A stretch of DNA of 36,193 bases from Paratrimastix pyriformis (Eukaryota; Preaxostyla; Paratrimastigidae), in NCBI GenBank assembly GCA_027972325.1, contig JAPMOS010000273.1:1-36193 (forward strand), in the 5' to 3' direction. The translations under genes and the position numbers were made by a program. The number at the start of each line of letters is the position of its first letter. The first letter of the stretch is position 1. Of the stretch, positions 10,007-19,025 are shown in pieces. The notes beneath the pieces are model-generated. The model saw only the letters and a list, made by a program, of their open reading frames with translations. It searched no databases and had not been told where the DNA came from.

Positions 10007-11267
10007 TTAGCGAATTAAATGAAATGCTTTTACCATGCGTTTATGTTGTGGTTTCGTGATTTTTCTATTTTTTAAGAGGAAATCTAAGATGTCGTATAGT
10101 TCAGCTTTAATTTCAGGACTGTTATTACCTGACTGAATTTCCCCGACGAGGACTTTCATCCTGGAAGAAATATCTTTGAAAGAAGAAATTAATACGCCGA
10201 AACCTTGAGTTTGTTTTTTCATATGATCATTGAAAATACGTTGAATTTCCCTAACATCGTTAGCCTCAAGCCGAAAACCTTTCCGCTCATTTGTATGTAA
10301 AATCTCATTGATTGGACGCATATATGTATCAATATAATCACCGATCGACTGATGGGCTCTCGCTGCCCGCTCTTGAATGGAACCATTTCGTGGATCTACA
10401 AAATGTTTCAATTATCCAATTTCTGAGAACTGGATCATCCATCATGATATTGAATCGAGTCCGATATTCATGGGGTTTGTTTTTTTGTATTCGAACATCA
10501 TTGAAACGTCGAGCGATATCAGTGAGTTTTGAATGTGTTTCATCGAACAGTTTCTTTCCAGATTCGGCAGCTAGTGCTTTTTCCATACTTAATATATCAT
10601 TCCGTCTTTTTTTAGCTTTATCCATTTCGATTGCCCTTTCTAGTTCTTCTTCTTCCTTTTCACTATCAACCACTAACTGACCTTCCTGTTGCAAGACATG
10701 TGATGGAATTTCTTCAGGTTGATAATCGGGCGGTAAAACATCAATCGGTTTAGAATATTTTGGTGGAGGAGGAATCTGTGGTTCATATCTTGATTTTTCA
10801 ACATCCTCGATATATGCACCTACTTGATCTTGTAAATCTTTTTCATTCTGTTTCTCGATCTTCTTTTGTTTCTCAAACAACTTTCGTCTTATTAGTTCTA
10901 ATTTCTTTGAACCTAACACTTCTAACACTTCTGTTGGGTTTTTCCGCATGACATCCAGTAATGCATCATAATTGATGTTTTCTGGATCAAGAACTTCATC
11001 ATCATTCTGATTTATCATATTCTTCAGCTTTTTTTGATCTTGACGGAACTTTTTATCATCGAGTTTCTTTTGATGATATGCCTCTTCGTTTTCTTTTCGT
11101 TCTTCCATCACATCCTGAAGCATCTTGAGTTTATGATACTCGATAGAAGGCTGATTTTGGTGTTTGTTTATGCCTTTCTTCTGATTTCCTTTAGTCTTTT
11201 TGGTCTGAATCTTAATATATTTTCCAGTTTTCACATTGGACTTGGTTTTTGGTTTGACATATAACAT
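10007..11267 (-). pseudogene. Charged coiled-coil-like virus-element protein, unknown
   Basis: The N-terminus is strongly basic (KPKTKSNVKTGKYIKIQTKK). A Lys/Glu-rich probable coiled coil follows (MEERKENEEAYHQKKLDDKK), then a Pro patch (YEPQIPPPPKYSKPIDVLPP), further acidic and basic helices, and a C-terminal part with NDHMKKQTQGFGVLISSFK. No known domain is recognised. The organisation suggests a structural or nucleic-acid-associated protein. It lies downstream of the ATPase on the same strand with a short gap, consistent with co-transcription in the element. The coding region is broken about once. Its AT-rich codon use matches the ATPase and fibre and contrasts with the GC-rich DNA to the left. 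Confidence 0.6.
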
Positions 11268-11282
11268 GGATTGACTATATGA

Positions 11283-11801
11283 CTATATATTAGTATAAAT
11301 GATGTCTTCCACATTGTGTAACATTTTAATGATATCCATATAGACATCATCTTCATCGTCCAAATGTTTAGAATAAATATAAACTCGATCATAAAGAATA
11401 TCTTGCTGGATGATCATACTAGCCAGGAGATTTGTTTTGCCGCAACCTGAAGGACCAACAAGACAAGCCCGAAAAGTTCCCTGAAATGCGAGAGGATTAA
11501 TATCATCGATGTCACGTTTTTGATCTTTATGAAAGAATTGTTTTGCATTAATGACCTGCATGAAAGGAATAGTATATTTTTTTGACGATCGGTAAATGAT
11601 GTCATTCTTAAAGATCGGGTAGCGCTCTGCAACGTCATAAGGTATATATTCCTCATAAAAATCAGAGAACTTAATTATTTTTGAATTTAATGTAGGAGAT
11701 GGTGCATCAAGTGGTGGTGAAAGCGGAATTTCCTGAAGCATTTTCGGAGGATCAGGCACATTAATCGGATCTTCATTAAGTATTTTGACGATTCTAGACA
11801 T
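11283..11801 (-). pseudogene. Packaging-type P-loop ATPase of the virus-like element
   Basis: The N-terminal region is Pro-rich (LQEIPLSPPLDAPSPT). The Walker A motif GPSGCGKTN is near residue 117, preceded by a hydrophobic strand (GTFRACLV). Then comes ASMIIQQDILYDRVYIYSKH, with the pattern of FtsK/HerA-family (A32-like) genome-packaging ATPases of Polintons, virophages and large DNA viruses. In such elements this enzyme pumps DNA into the capsid. It sits between the fibre gene (about 50 bp upstream) and the charged-protein gene (16 bp downstream). The first part recurs at 22,627-22,859. A general P-loop ATPase of another role remains possible, because the downstream motifs are not evident. 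Confidence 0.6.
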
Positions 11802-11850
11802 TGTTTCTATATATCAGGATAAGAAAATATTTAATTATTTAGTGAAATTA

Positions 11851-14272
11851 TTAATTATCAGGAACTTCCGCCTGTGTGTCTGCAATTAAATCGACTTCCT
11901 TGAGCATATTATCAGCCTTCCATCTGGCCATGAGATGTGTTTTATCACCTACAACTCCTTCGTAAAATGTCATTGTATTATTTTGTGTTGATGTAGGCAC
12001 TGTTGATGAGAGTTTTACTGATGGTTGAACAATTGAAGCAATGTGTGATTTGATAGCAGCGATTTCTGCTGTAACATTGGCTAGCTGTTCTTTTAGAGAA
12101 TTATTTTCAGATGTCAGATCAGTAATTTGTTGTTTCATTTTCTTCATTTCATTCAGCATCATAAATGGGAGTTTATGTTCGATAATACCTTCAATTTTAC
12201 CATCACGATAAAACACCAAATCAGGACATACTGCTGCACAGTCTTCGGCAATAAGTCCGTAGCATTTCTTGTGATTCGGATCTGATATATAAGAAAAGTT
12301 AACAGGCTCTAAGGTGAAGATATAGCTAGTGTCTTCCATAGACACAATATTTTCTTTATATCTTCTGCTACTTACTGGAATGTGTAATTTGCCTGTGGTC
12401 GAATGGATGTAGACTGAAAGGGAGTCAGTTGTTGTCATCCATGAATATAATATACCAGTAGATGAAATTCCATCTTTATGAAAGACCATTGATTGTGAAT
12501 CTGACGCTTTTATAATCGCGTTATTAAATGTTAAACTCGAAGTCACAATCCCGCCATTGAATGTTGATAACCCAACTGTTGTCAGAGGACCATTTATCCA
12601 TGTAGATGCCGTATTGGCATTCATCGACAGCAAACATTTTTCATTGCTATTCTAAAATATGAAACCAGTCGATAATGCATCATATGCTCGAAAGCGAATC
12701 CCATTATTCATATCAAAACCGGCACATGCAGAAGCGCCACTATATGAACTTCCCGCACCACTTGCTGCCCGATAAATTGCCCAAGTGGAATTATTCCATC
12801 CATTCATTCCAATTTTTGTGCCAATACCATCATTTGAAGAGCTAAATATAGTTGCACATAATGGTGTATATGATATTGTCTTAGTTGTGTAGATTGAGAA
12901 TTTATCAGTTGAACCAATCGTAAAAGTGTGGACAGGAGTCGTGTCATCAGTATCCATATCTGAGACATATTTCATCTCACCTGAAGAATTAATCGATGAT
13001 GTGGTGTTATCAGCATTGGCAAATGTTATACTCCCGGCAGCAAGCGTTAGGGGTGGCGTATATGTTGTGGGAGTAGTCCCTGCTATGATATCACCATTTG
13101 CGTCTGTTGCGAGATAAGCTGAATTAATCACTGGAGTTCTGACACCATTTAGGAATTTCATTGTATTATAACATGTAATGATACCGGATGAACCATATTG
13201 GGAGATACCATCAGTTGCTATGGCATTTGGGAATTTAAGGGGTCCAGTGGTAGAATAAATATTAGCGAATTTGCCATCAGTCACTCGTTGGATGTTGCCA
13301 TTTGCATCGCAACCGAGCATACCAGTTTCAGAGATAGAATGGATGCGGACATTGTGAAATGAAAAGTCAACAGTTGAATCGATGTCATTATAATTAATTA
13401 ATGCAGTTTTCATTTCACCGGTGACAGGATTGATTTTGACCAATTTGGATATTGTTGGGTCGGCGATACCTGGAAGCCACACAGTATAAGCATGTAACGA
13501 TCCAGAACCATCTCGAACTGGGACAGTTGATTCTGAGACATCTACTGCATAAACATGAGTTGTACCGCCACTTCCTGTAGGGGCATCTATCAAACCGACA
13601 GTCCCATCTGTCGAACGATATAGATACCCAGTTGTGGTCCCGAAGCTATTTAATTTTAGTGTTGCAACATTGATAGCTGAATTGGTGGAAATATCATCAC
13701 CAGTAATTAATGAGGCTTCTACTTTCCCAGTATATTCTTGACCATACATCTGAGGGGTTACTTTTAGAGGAAGAGTTTTACCACTCACTCTATCGACATA
13801 TCCAGTCAGGAATAACTCGTTTGAGTGCACAGAACAACTATCATCACGAATAACTACCGATTTTTCAATTGGTTCAACTGATTCGGCAGATGAACTTGAA
13901 GAAACACGCACGTTTCCACTCGGCAAGAGTTTGCTGTGTCGCACATTATATGTGATATTTGCTAGAACAAAACATGTATTCGACGCAGTATTGGTCCATA
14001 ACGTGCATAATGGATAATTTATATCAGGTGCACCAGGGTTACGAGTCATTGATACGTATCTTGTAATTGCACTGGGATCGAATGTGATGTGTTTTGCGCG
14101 CAGTTACTGGCAGTCGAAATAGTATGACACACACACACACGAATGTGAGTGTTAACGTTGATGTGGCTGTATCAAGACTCAATCCATTCCCAACATTCAT
14201 CACCCCAGGTAACCCTCTTGGGCCTCTTAATGATTGTGCAGATTGTGAAGTTCCAAAATATGAAATTGACAT
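11851..14272 (-). pseudogene. Fibre protein with S74 (endosialidase-type) chaperone domain, copy 1
   Basis: The beginning reads MSISYFGTSQSAQSLRGPRG with a short collagen-like Gly-x-y stretch. A long beta-rich, Ser/Thr/Gly-rich shaft follows, with modules such as DGIGTKIGMNGWNN and NANTASTWINGP. The end has SSRRYKENI, the hallmark of the S74 intramolecular chaperone, then a probable coiled coil (MMLNEMKKMKQQITDL). S74 domains trimerise viral fibres and often cleave themselves off. This is the likely receptor-binding spike of the element. The gene is broken, with a few breaks. A sister copy with a different number of shaft modules lies at 22,913-24,420. A (CA)n run occurs near 14,127-14,140. 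Confidence 0.8.
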
Positions 14273-14455
14273 ATTATAATATACCTACAGAAATTAATTT
14301 ATCAGCTTAATATATGGGTCTGACTCTCTCGCTCAATCGTAACACACCGCTCTCATCGCAAGGTGTGAGGGGTGGTGCTGGTGGTGGTGCCGGCCCGCGC
14401 ACTCCCTTCACTGGCACGTCCATCCTCCTGCCTCCTCACACCACCCGCTCACCCA

Positions 14456-14632
14456 CTCACTCGCTCACCTCACTCGCTCACCTCACCCACTCTCTCACTC
14501 TCTCACTCACTCCCTCTCACTCACTCCCTCTCACCCACTCCCTCTCACTCACTCCCTCTCACTCACTCCCTCTCACCCAATCCCTCTCACTCCCTCTCAC
14601 TCACTCACTCACTCACTCCCTCTCACTCTGTC
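14456..14632. repeat. CACTC/CTCACTCC-type pyrimidine-rich tandem array
   Basis: Interleaved CTCACTCA, CTCCCTCT and CACTCACT words with 4-, 8- and 14-bp sub-periods. The strand is almost free of G. Confidence 0.85.
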
Positions 14633-14690
14633 GTACCAACTCCCATCCCACCTAAAGCCCGTTTCTATGTGTCCCTGTGTCTGTATTCGC

Positions 14691-14760
14691 GTGTGCTTGT
14701 CTGCGTGTGCTTGTCTGCGTGTGCTTGTCTGCGTGTGCTTGTCTGCGTGTGCTTGTCTGC
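14691..14760. repeat. 14-bp tandem repeat, 5 perfect copies
   Basis: The unit GTGTGCTTGTCTGC repeats exactly five times over 70 bp. Perfect identity suggests recent expansion. Confidence 0.95.
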
Positions 14761-14948
14761 GCGCTGTGTGCGTTTTTCCGAACAGGTTGTTGACATAATC
14801 TCTGGTCTTGTCGGTGCCAGGGGTGGGGTTGATGCCAGGGGTGCGGGTTGGTGCCAGGGTGGGGTGAGTCGGATGCGGAGCGAGACAAAGTTTCAAATCG
14901 TCGCATGGCCCACTCCTGGGTGTTCTTTTTTCCCGTTCAAAACCGCTC

Positions 14949-16221
14949 ATGACCACCACGGCGACGCCATATTCTGAGGACTACAATGAGAGTTGGAGTC
15001 ATCTGGTCCGCACGCACTCGTGGGATTGGATGACGGCAGAAAAGCAGTTGGGTGTGCACCTGTCGCTCAACTTGTACCGACAACTCGCCACCGGCAAACC
15101 AGACACCGGGCAAACGAACCCCGAGGCAGTTGCAGTGTTCGCGCTGATGGAGGCGTCGTACCGCGACTACCTGCGACAAGTGCAGGATTATCAGGGCGCA
15201 CTGACGGAATATACACGCAAAAACACTGAGCTGCAGGCGGCGGTCGAGAGCTTCGGGTGGGCCTTCGTCCGCGCGTCGGGAGTGGAGGTGGAGCGACGTG
15301 ACATCAAGGAATACAATCGCCTCAACATGCTCGAGGTCACCACGTCTGGGCCTGTTGCGATTCGTGTTGGGTCACGGTTTTGGACCACCACTGACGTGAA
15401 TGCACTGTGGCGCACCCTGTGGCAGTATCCCAACGATGCTGAGATCGCCCACTTCTTCACCACGCTCACCACCATGCCGCCCGATCAGTTTTGGCAATGT
15501 GTTCTTCAACTCGCAGACCATCGACGTGAGCATCCGCGACAATGGTTCTGTCAACATTGGGACGATGCAACTCATCAACAACAGCGATGGTCTGATACAG
15601 GAGCGCACCGACAAGTCAGCAACTGCTCATGACCTCGCCGTCGCATCAGAGATGGCTCGTCACCGCACTGCTTTGCGCCACATTGCGGAGATACAGAACG
15701 ACAACCGCATCAACCTGCGCGCTGAGTCACTCACCATCTCCAATCGTGCGGCCGAGATCCGACAGATGAACGTGGCGTACGCACAGATGAGGGAGTTGGG
15801 TGCTGCTGAGCTCGCGTACCGCAAGATGCTGCCGTCATACAAGAGTCGCGAACCCGCCTTCATGGTTGCGTATGAGCGCGATGCCGCCAACCAAGAGCGC
15901 ATCCTGTCCTCGCTCCGTGACGCGATTGCACACGATTCTGCGCAGCTCGACGCCAGTTCCACAGCATATTACGCCCGTCAGAAGTCGTACGATGCGATGA
16001 TCGCCAAACAGGTGGATGATGAGTCGCAGCACCACTACCAGACACTCCGCGAGATACCCAGCGAGCCCATCGAAGTGCCAGTTGACCCGCTGCCCGCACC
16101 CACCGATGCACCGGGCACCCCTGATGCATCCGTCACACCCACACCGCATGCCGCGCCATCGACAAACAGGACACTTCTCATGACGGCGGCTGCTGTCGTG
16201 GCGCTCATGCTTGTTGCGTAG
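14949..16221 (+). pseudogene. GC-rich virus-like gene: C-terminally anchored protein, unknown
   Basis: An open frame from ATG at 14,949 (MTTTATPYSEDYNESWSHLV) is rich in Trp and Tyr (HSWDWMTAEKQLGVHLSLNL). A second, overlapping frame ends at 16,221. It contains DVSIRDNGSVNIGTMQLINN, long helical segments (AEIRQMNVAYAQMRELGAAE), a Pro/Thr/Ala-rich stalk and a final hydrophobic helix (TLLMTAAAVVALMLVA) that looks like a tail anchor. No family is recognised. It is grouped with the virus-like material because a fibre-like gene follows 65 bp downstream on the same strand and the block is embedded in a virus fossil. As read here it is broken about once, unless an intron accounts for the frame change. 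GC-rich codon use contrasts sharply with the AT-rich neighbours. Confidence 0.5.
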
Positions 16222-16286
16222 AAATGCCACGTTTGAGGCTGTGCGCGACTGTCTGATTTTTTGCGTGTGCTGAAACACGACGTGCG

Positions 16287-16688
16287 ATGAGCACATCTTC
16301 TCACAGTATTCTCGCCTCGCAACTTGTTCTCAGCGACGGCTCAGACAGTGCCCGAATCACCACCACCGAGGGTAAGTCTGTCGCGTTTCCCACCGGCGCA
16401 AGTGCCACACAGCTCGATGTTACAGGGAAAGCCACCTTCTATGGCGATGCGGAGTTCAAGGGCAATGTGGTGATTGGGGCCGCACCCACGATGCCACTCA
16501 AGCTCACCCAGCTCAACGACGTGTCAATCTCACCCACCGACACCACAGATCAGCGACTTGTGCGCTTTGACACCGCCACCGGGAAGTGGGTGGCCGACGT
16601 GACCTACAGCGACACTCCGAGCGCCAGCACACTCGTGCGACGCACCTCCAACGGCGAAATCAAGTCATCCCCGGATAAAATTGATTAA
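16287..16688 (+). pseudogene. Fibre-like protein, GC-rich type
   Basis: The 133-residue frame opens MSTSSHSILASQLVLSDGSD and continues with LDVTGKATFYGDAEFKGNVV and a VRFDTATGKWVADVTYSD segment. This short beta-repeat style is typical of viral tail or fibre shafts and echoes the NPVTGEMKT-type phrases of the AT-rich fibre at 11,851-14,272. The ATG is 65 bp after the preceding gene on the same strand. The frame ends where the DNA turns AT-rich, so the element may stop here. No S74 domain follows. Assignment as a fibre shaft is by style only and not by a diagnostic motif. Confidence 0.45.
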
Positions 16689-16808
16689 ATCATGATCTCC
16701 ATTTTTTGATTCCATTCTTGTATATATATATACTATACATTTTAATTTCTATATTATTATTTATTATTTAAAGACAAAATTATCTAAATATATATAATAT
16801 ATAGATAC

Positions 16809-17216
16809 ATGCATCCTTGCGATTTAAACAAGTGTTCATTTACTATTGATATTGCATTACATTTCGATGCAATCCTCAAACAAAAATATCTAGATGGTTT
16901 ATCACCTGAAGCACTTTCCAATATATGCAAAGAACAATTTGTAAACCTGATTGATGCTTATTCCGACTTAGTTCATTATATGTCAGATGTCAGAACAGTT
17001 CCAAACATTTGGACAAATGAATGTTTCCGTCTTGGACATTCAGTGAATGTTGCTGCTGATACAATGATTGATCACATCATTAACTTCGAAAAAGAAATGT
17101 GTCAGCGTAACTTCGAATATTTCAAGAATTATAATAGCACTCTGAAAAATGATTGTTTGGAACTTTACAAGAAAACAAAAGGAGAAGAACACTTTCCAAA
17201 CTTTTTTAAATATTAA
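16809..17216 (+). CDS. AT-rich small protein, unknown, probably part of the virus-like element
   Basis: A 135-residue frame starts at ATG 16,809 (MHPCDLNKCSFTIDIALHFD) and stops in AT-rich DNA. It is helical and Cys-containing (DLNKCSF, NICKEQF, NECFRLG, KEMCQRN, NDCLELY), without a membrane segment. Base composition and codon use match the AT-rich fossil at 10-14.3 kb, not the GC-rich block next to it. A TATA-rich leader (ATATATATACTATACATTTT, about 16,721-16,742) precedes it. I do not recognise a family. It may be an accessory gene of the Polinton-like element, left on the far side of the GC-rich block. Confidence 0.5.
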   Translation: MHPCDLNKCSFTIDIALHFDAILKQKYLDGLSPEALSNICKEQFVNLIDAYSDLVHYMSDVRTVPNIWTNECFRLGHSVNVAADTMIDHIINFEKEMCQRNFEYFKNYNSTLKNDCLELYKKTKGEEHFPNFFKY

Positions 17217-17270
17217 TTAGATTTTCTTTAATTAATTTCATTTAAAGAAAATATTATCGTTTTTTATAAT

Positions 17271-17327
17271 TGGGTGGGCGGGTGGGTGGTGGGTGGGTGG
17301 GTGGGTGGGTGGGTGGGTGGGCGGGCG
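17271..17327. repeat. (GGGT)n microsatellite, potential G-quadruplex
   Basis: About 14 GGGT/GGGC units on the plus strand, with one shortened unit. Runs of three G with single-base loops are ideal for G-quadruplex folding. It marks the right-hand boundary of the AT-rich block. Confidence 0.95.
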
Positions 17328-17858
17328 CGGTACTTGGATTTTCCCCGAAGTCGCGCGATCAAAAAAAATTCCGAGAGTCGCGCGCACGCACTTTTCTCTG
17401 TACCCGGTGGCCACGTGCTTTTATATCGATGCAGAGCTCCTAACTATGCCCCTGACCACGTGGCCACCACCTGGCCACCCGCACACCCGTTTCACATCCG
17501 CCCAAACCCAACAATAGCGCCTCTGTATCAAACCTTGCCCGTCCCCCTGTTGGGATAGCAGAAAACACAAGCACAAGACTTCTGGCCAGGTGCAAGTACA
17601 AGACAAGAAGAGAATATATATAGTATAGGAGGCTGTCTCTTTTTTGAGTTAGGGCCTTGTTCCAGGGTTTCTGTCGACGCTATAGACTTTGAGATTTCTA
17701 TAGAGAAAAGTTCGACGCTCGGAGCCCGGGTTTTCGTGTACAGACCCACCCCACTCCAATCACTCTGTAGTGAGGGACCGCGGGTTTTCGTGGACAGACC
17801 CACCCCACTCCGAGGACCCCCGGCACTATTCTCAGTTCAACACGATTTACGCAGGGCT
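17328..17858. other. 5' region of the Ala/Pro/His-repeat gene
   Basis: No separate gene is evident. A TATATATAG element lies near 17,614-17,623. A 30-bp direct repeat occupies 17,728-17,757 and 17,782-17,811. A CCACGTGG-type palindromic word occurs near 17,411 and 17,456. The reading frame of the downstream gene is open back to 17,736, but the first ATG with normal protein composition is at 17,859. Confidence 0.5.
17728..17811. repeat. 30-bp direct repeat upstream of a gene, period 54 bp
   Basis: Both copies read GGGTTTTCGTG(T/G)ACAGACC followed by CACCCCACTCC, differing at one base. A shortened relative (CCGCGGGTTTTC) recurs near 19,323. The position 50-130 bp before the start codon would suit a regulatory site, but this is unproven. 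Confidence 0.8.
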
Positions 17859-19025
17859 ATGGCCTGCGAAATCACTGCGGTGAATGATGATCTGGACGAC
17901 GCAACCATTGCTTTTATTGAAAAACATGCTTCTATTCTTGATGAAGAAGATCCATTTCTGTGCTTTATTGACGAGCTCGACGATCATCGAGCTATCTTCC
18001 GGAGCATGGACCAGCTGAGCCGTCTTTCCTTCACTTCTACCATGATCCCTGAGTTTGGCAAACTTTTTGGGTATTTGGTGGCCTCTGAGAAGCGCATCCC
18101 GTCGACCAAGCTGCTTCAGCGCATCAGTTTGAGCATTCTACGGTCGGCGGGGGGCGATCAATCTCTGTGCTGCCAAAAGCTTGCGCAATTGATTCAATTC
18201 ATTTGTGGTGCCACCATTTTCAATTTGGAGTCTTCCAGCAAGCCCGTTACTGTATCGCGAGTATCGATGGCGACCCCCGTTCCCGCCCGACCTGTTGCTT
18301 CGGTGAACCCGTCCACTGCTTCGCCGCAATCCGGCCTGTGTCCAAAGTCACCGAGCACTGTCAAACAGCCTCCCGGAAAAGTGACCGCACATTGCATCGA
18401 CCCCTCAGCTGCCCCGCTTCAGCTTGGAGGTGGTACGAGTCGGCCACGTCCGCCATCCCCTGAACCTTCGCCAGCAAAGAAGAAGGACAGGGTTGAGGAG
18501 AAGGCTGACAGCAATCCTTTTGCTGTGCGCCCTGCTGTTGCCCACCAGCAGCCCGCGCCGGTCGGGAATCCGTTCGCCAGGGTGCCGCCCCCAGCCCCCA
18601 CTGCATCTGCAGCAGCCCCCACTGCATCTGCACCAGCCCCCACTGCATCTGCACCAGCCCCCACTGCGACTCCCACTGTGGCCCCTGCCCATGCCCCTGC
18701 CCCTGCCCCTGCCCCTGCCCCTGCCCATGTTGCCCCTGCCCATGTTGCCCCTGCCCATGCTGCCCCTGCCCATGCTGCCCCTGCGCTTGTCCCTGCCCCA
18801 GCGCAAGGGCTTCTTGCCACGCCGAAGGGAGCCTCGCTCTGCCCCACGGATCTGGGGTTGAAGGGGAGCGGGGCGGCTCGAGTGCCCGCGGGACCGGACG
18901 GGCCGCGGAGGCGGGACTTTGGATGGTGGATCCGCCAACAACACGCCCCGATGTTCGTGTTCCGCACCAGTACCAGATGGTACATGGGGACGCGGATGCC
19001 CAACGCCCAAGAAGTCCCAATGTAA
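17859..19025 (+). CDS. Unknown protein with helical N-terminal domain and Ala/Pro/His repeats
   Basis: ATG at 17,859 gives about 388 residues. Residues 1-125 look like a compact acidic/helical domain (ITAVNDDLDDATIAFIEKHA, then DQLSRLSFTS and a Leu/Ile/Cys-rich helix). A Ser/Pro/Thr-rich stretch follows, with a basic patch (SPAKKKDR). Next is a low-complexity block of PTASAPA and APAHVAPAHA units (18,590-18,800), and finally a C-terminus with WWIRQQHAPMFVFRTSTRWY. The repeats use 18-bp and 15-bp DNA units, showing expansion by slippage. No family is recognised. The minus-strand frames over the same bases are repeat shadows. A single exon is assumed, and the open frame upstream of 17,859 leaves a longer N-terminus possible. 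Confidence 0.6.
   Translation: MACEITAVNDDLDDATIAFIEKHASILDEEDPFLCFIDELDDHRAIFRSMDQLSRLSFTSTMIPEFGKLFGYLVASEKRIPSTKLLQRISLSILRSAGGDQSLCCQKLAQLIQFICGATIFNLESSSKPVTVSRVSMATPVPARPVASVNPSTASPQSGLCPKSPSTVKQPPGKVTAHCIDPSAAPLQLGGGTSRPRPPSPEPSPAKKKDRVEEKADSNPFAVRPAVAHQQPAPVGNPFARVPPPAPTASAAAPTASAPAPTASAPAPTATPTVAPAHAPAPAPAPAPAHVAPAHVAPAHAAPAHAAPALVPAPAQGLLATPKGASLCPTDLGLKGSGAARVPAGPDGPRRRDFGWWIRQQHAPMFVFRTSTRWYMGTRMPNAQEVPM
18590..18800 (+). repeat. In-frame coding minisatellite (18- and 15-bp units)
   Basis: CCCCCACTGCATCTGCAC-type units come first, followed by CCCCTGCCCATGTTG units. They encode PTASAPA and AHVAP repeats within the gene at 17,859-19,025. Both periods are multiples of three, so the frame is kept. 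Confidence 0.85.

Larger units (their letters stand above)
9985..14300 (-). mobile_element. AT-rich Polinton-like virus fossil (copy 1)
   Basis: An AT-rich block whose minus strand carries, in order 5' to 3', an S74-type fibre (14,272-11,851), a packaging-type ATPase (11,801-11,283) and a long charged protein (11,267-10,007). ATPase plus fibre is a virus-like gene set, and the AT-rich composition matches the Polinton at 30.5 kb. No capsid, protease, polymerase or terminal repeat is visible here, so this is a partial element. It looks broken, with only a handful of breaks. A second partial copy at 22,624-24,420 is nearly identical by eye, which points to recent activity or duplication. Assignment to Polintons rather than another Polinton-like virus group is inference. 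Confidence 0.7.
14300..14948. other. Simple-repeat stretch opening the GC-rich block
   Basis: This stretch has no credible gene. It begins where AT-rich fossil sequence gives way to GC-rich DNA (about 14,315). It contains GGTG runs (14,365-14,390), a CACTC-rich array (14,456-14,632), a perfect 14-bp array (14,691-14,760) and GGTG/GGGTG words (14,815-14,870). Long open frames here are produced by the repeats. Confidence 0.7.

Noticed and set aside
14314-14977. Plus-strand frames of 113 and 201 residues made of SLTHSL repeats
   Set aside because: They derive from the CACTC and 14-bp arrays.
17271-17327. Telomere or interstitial telomeric repeat
   Set aside because: The unit is GGGT, not a known telomere unit, and it is short and internal.
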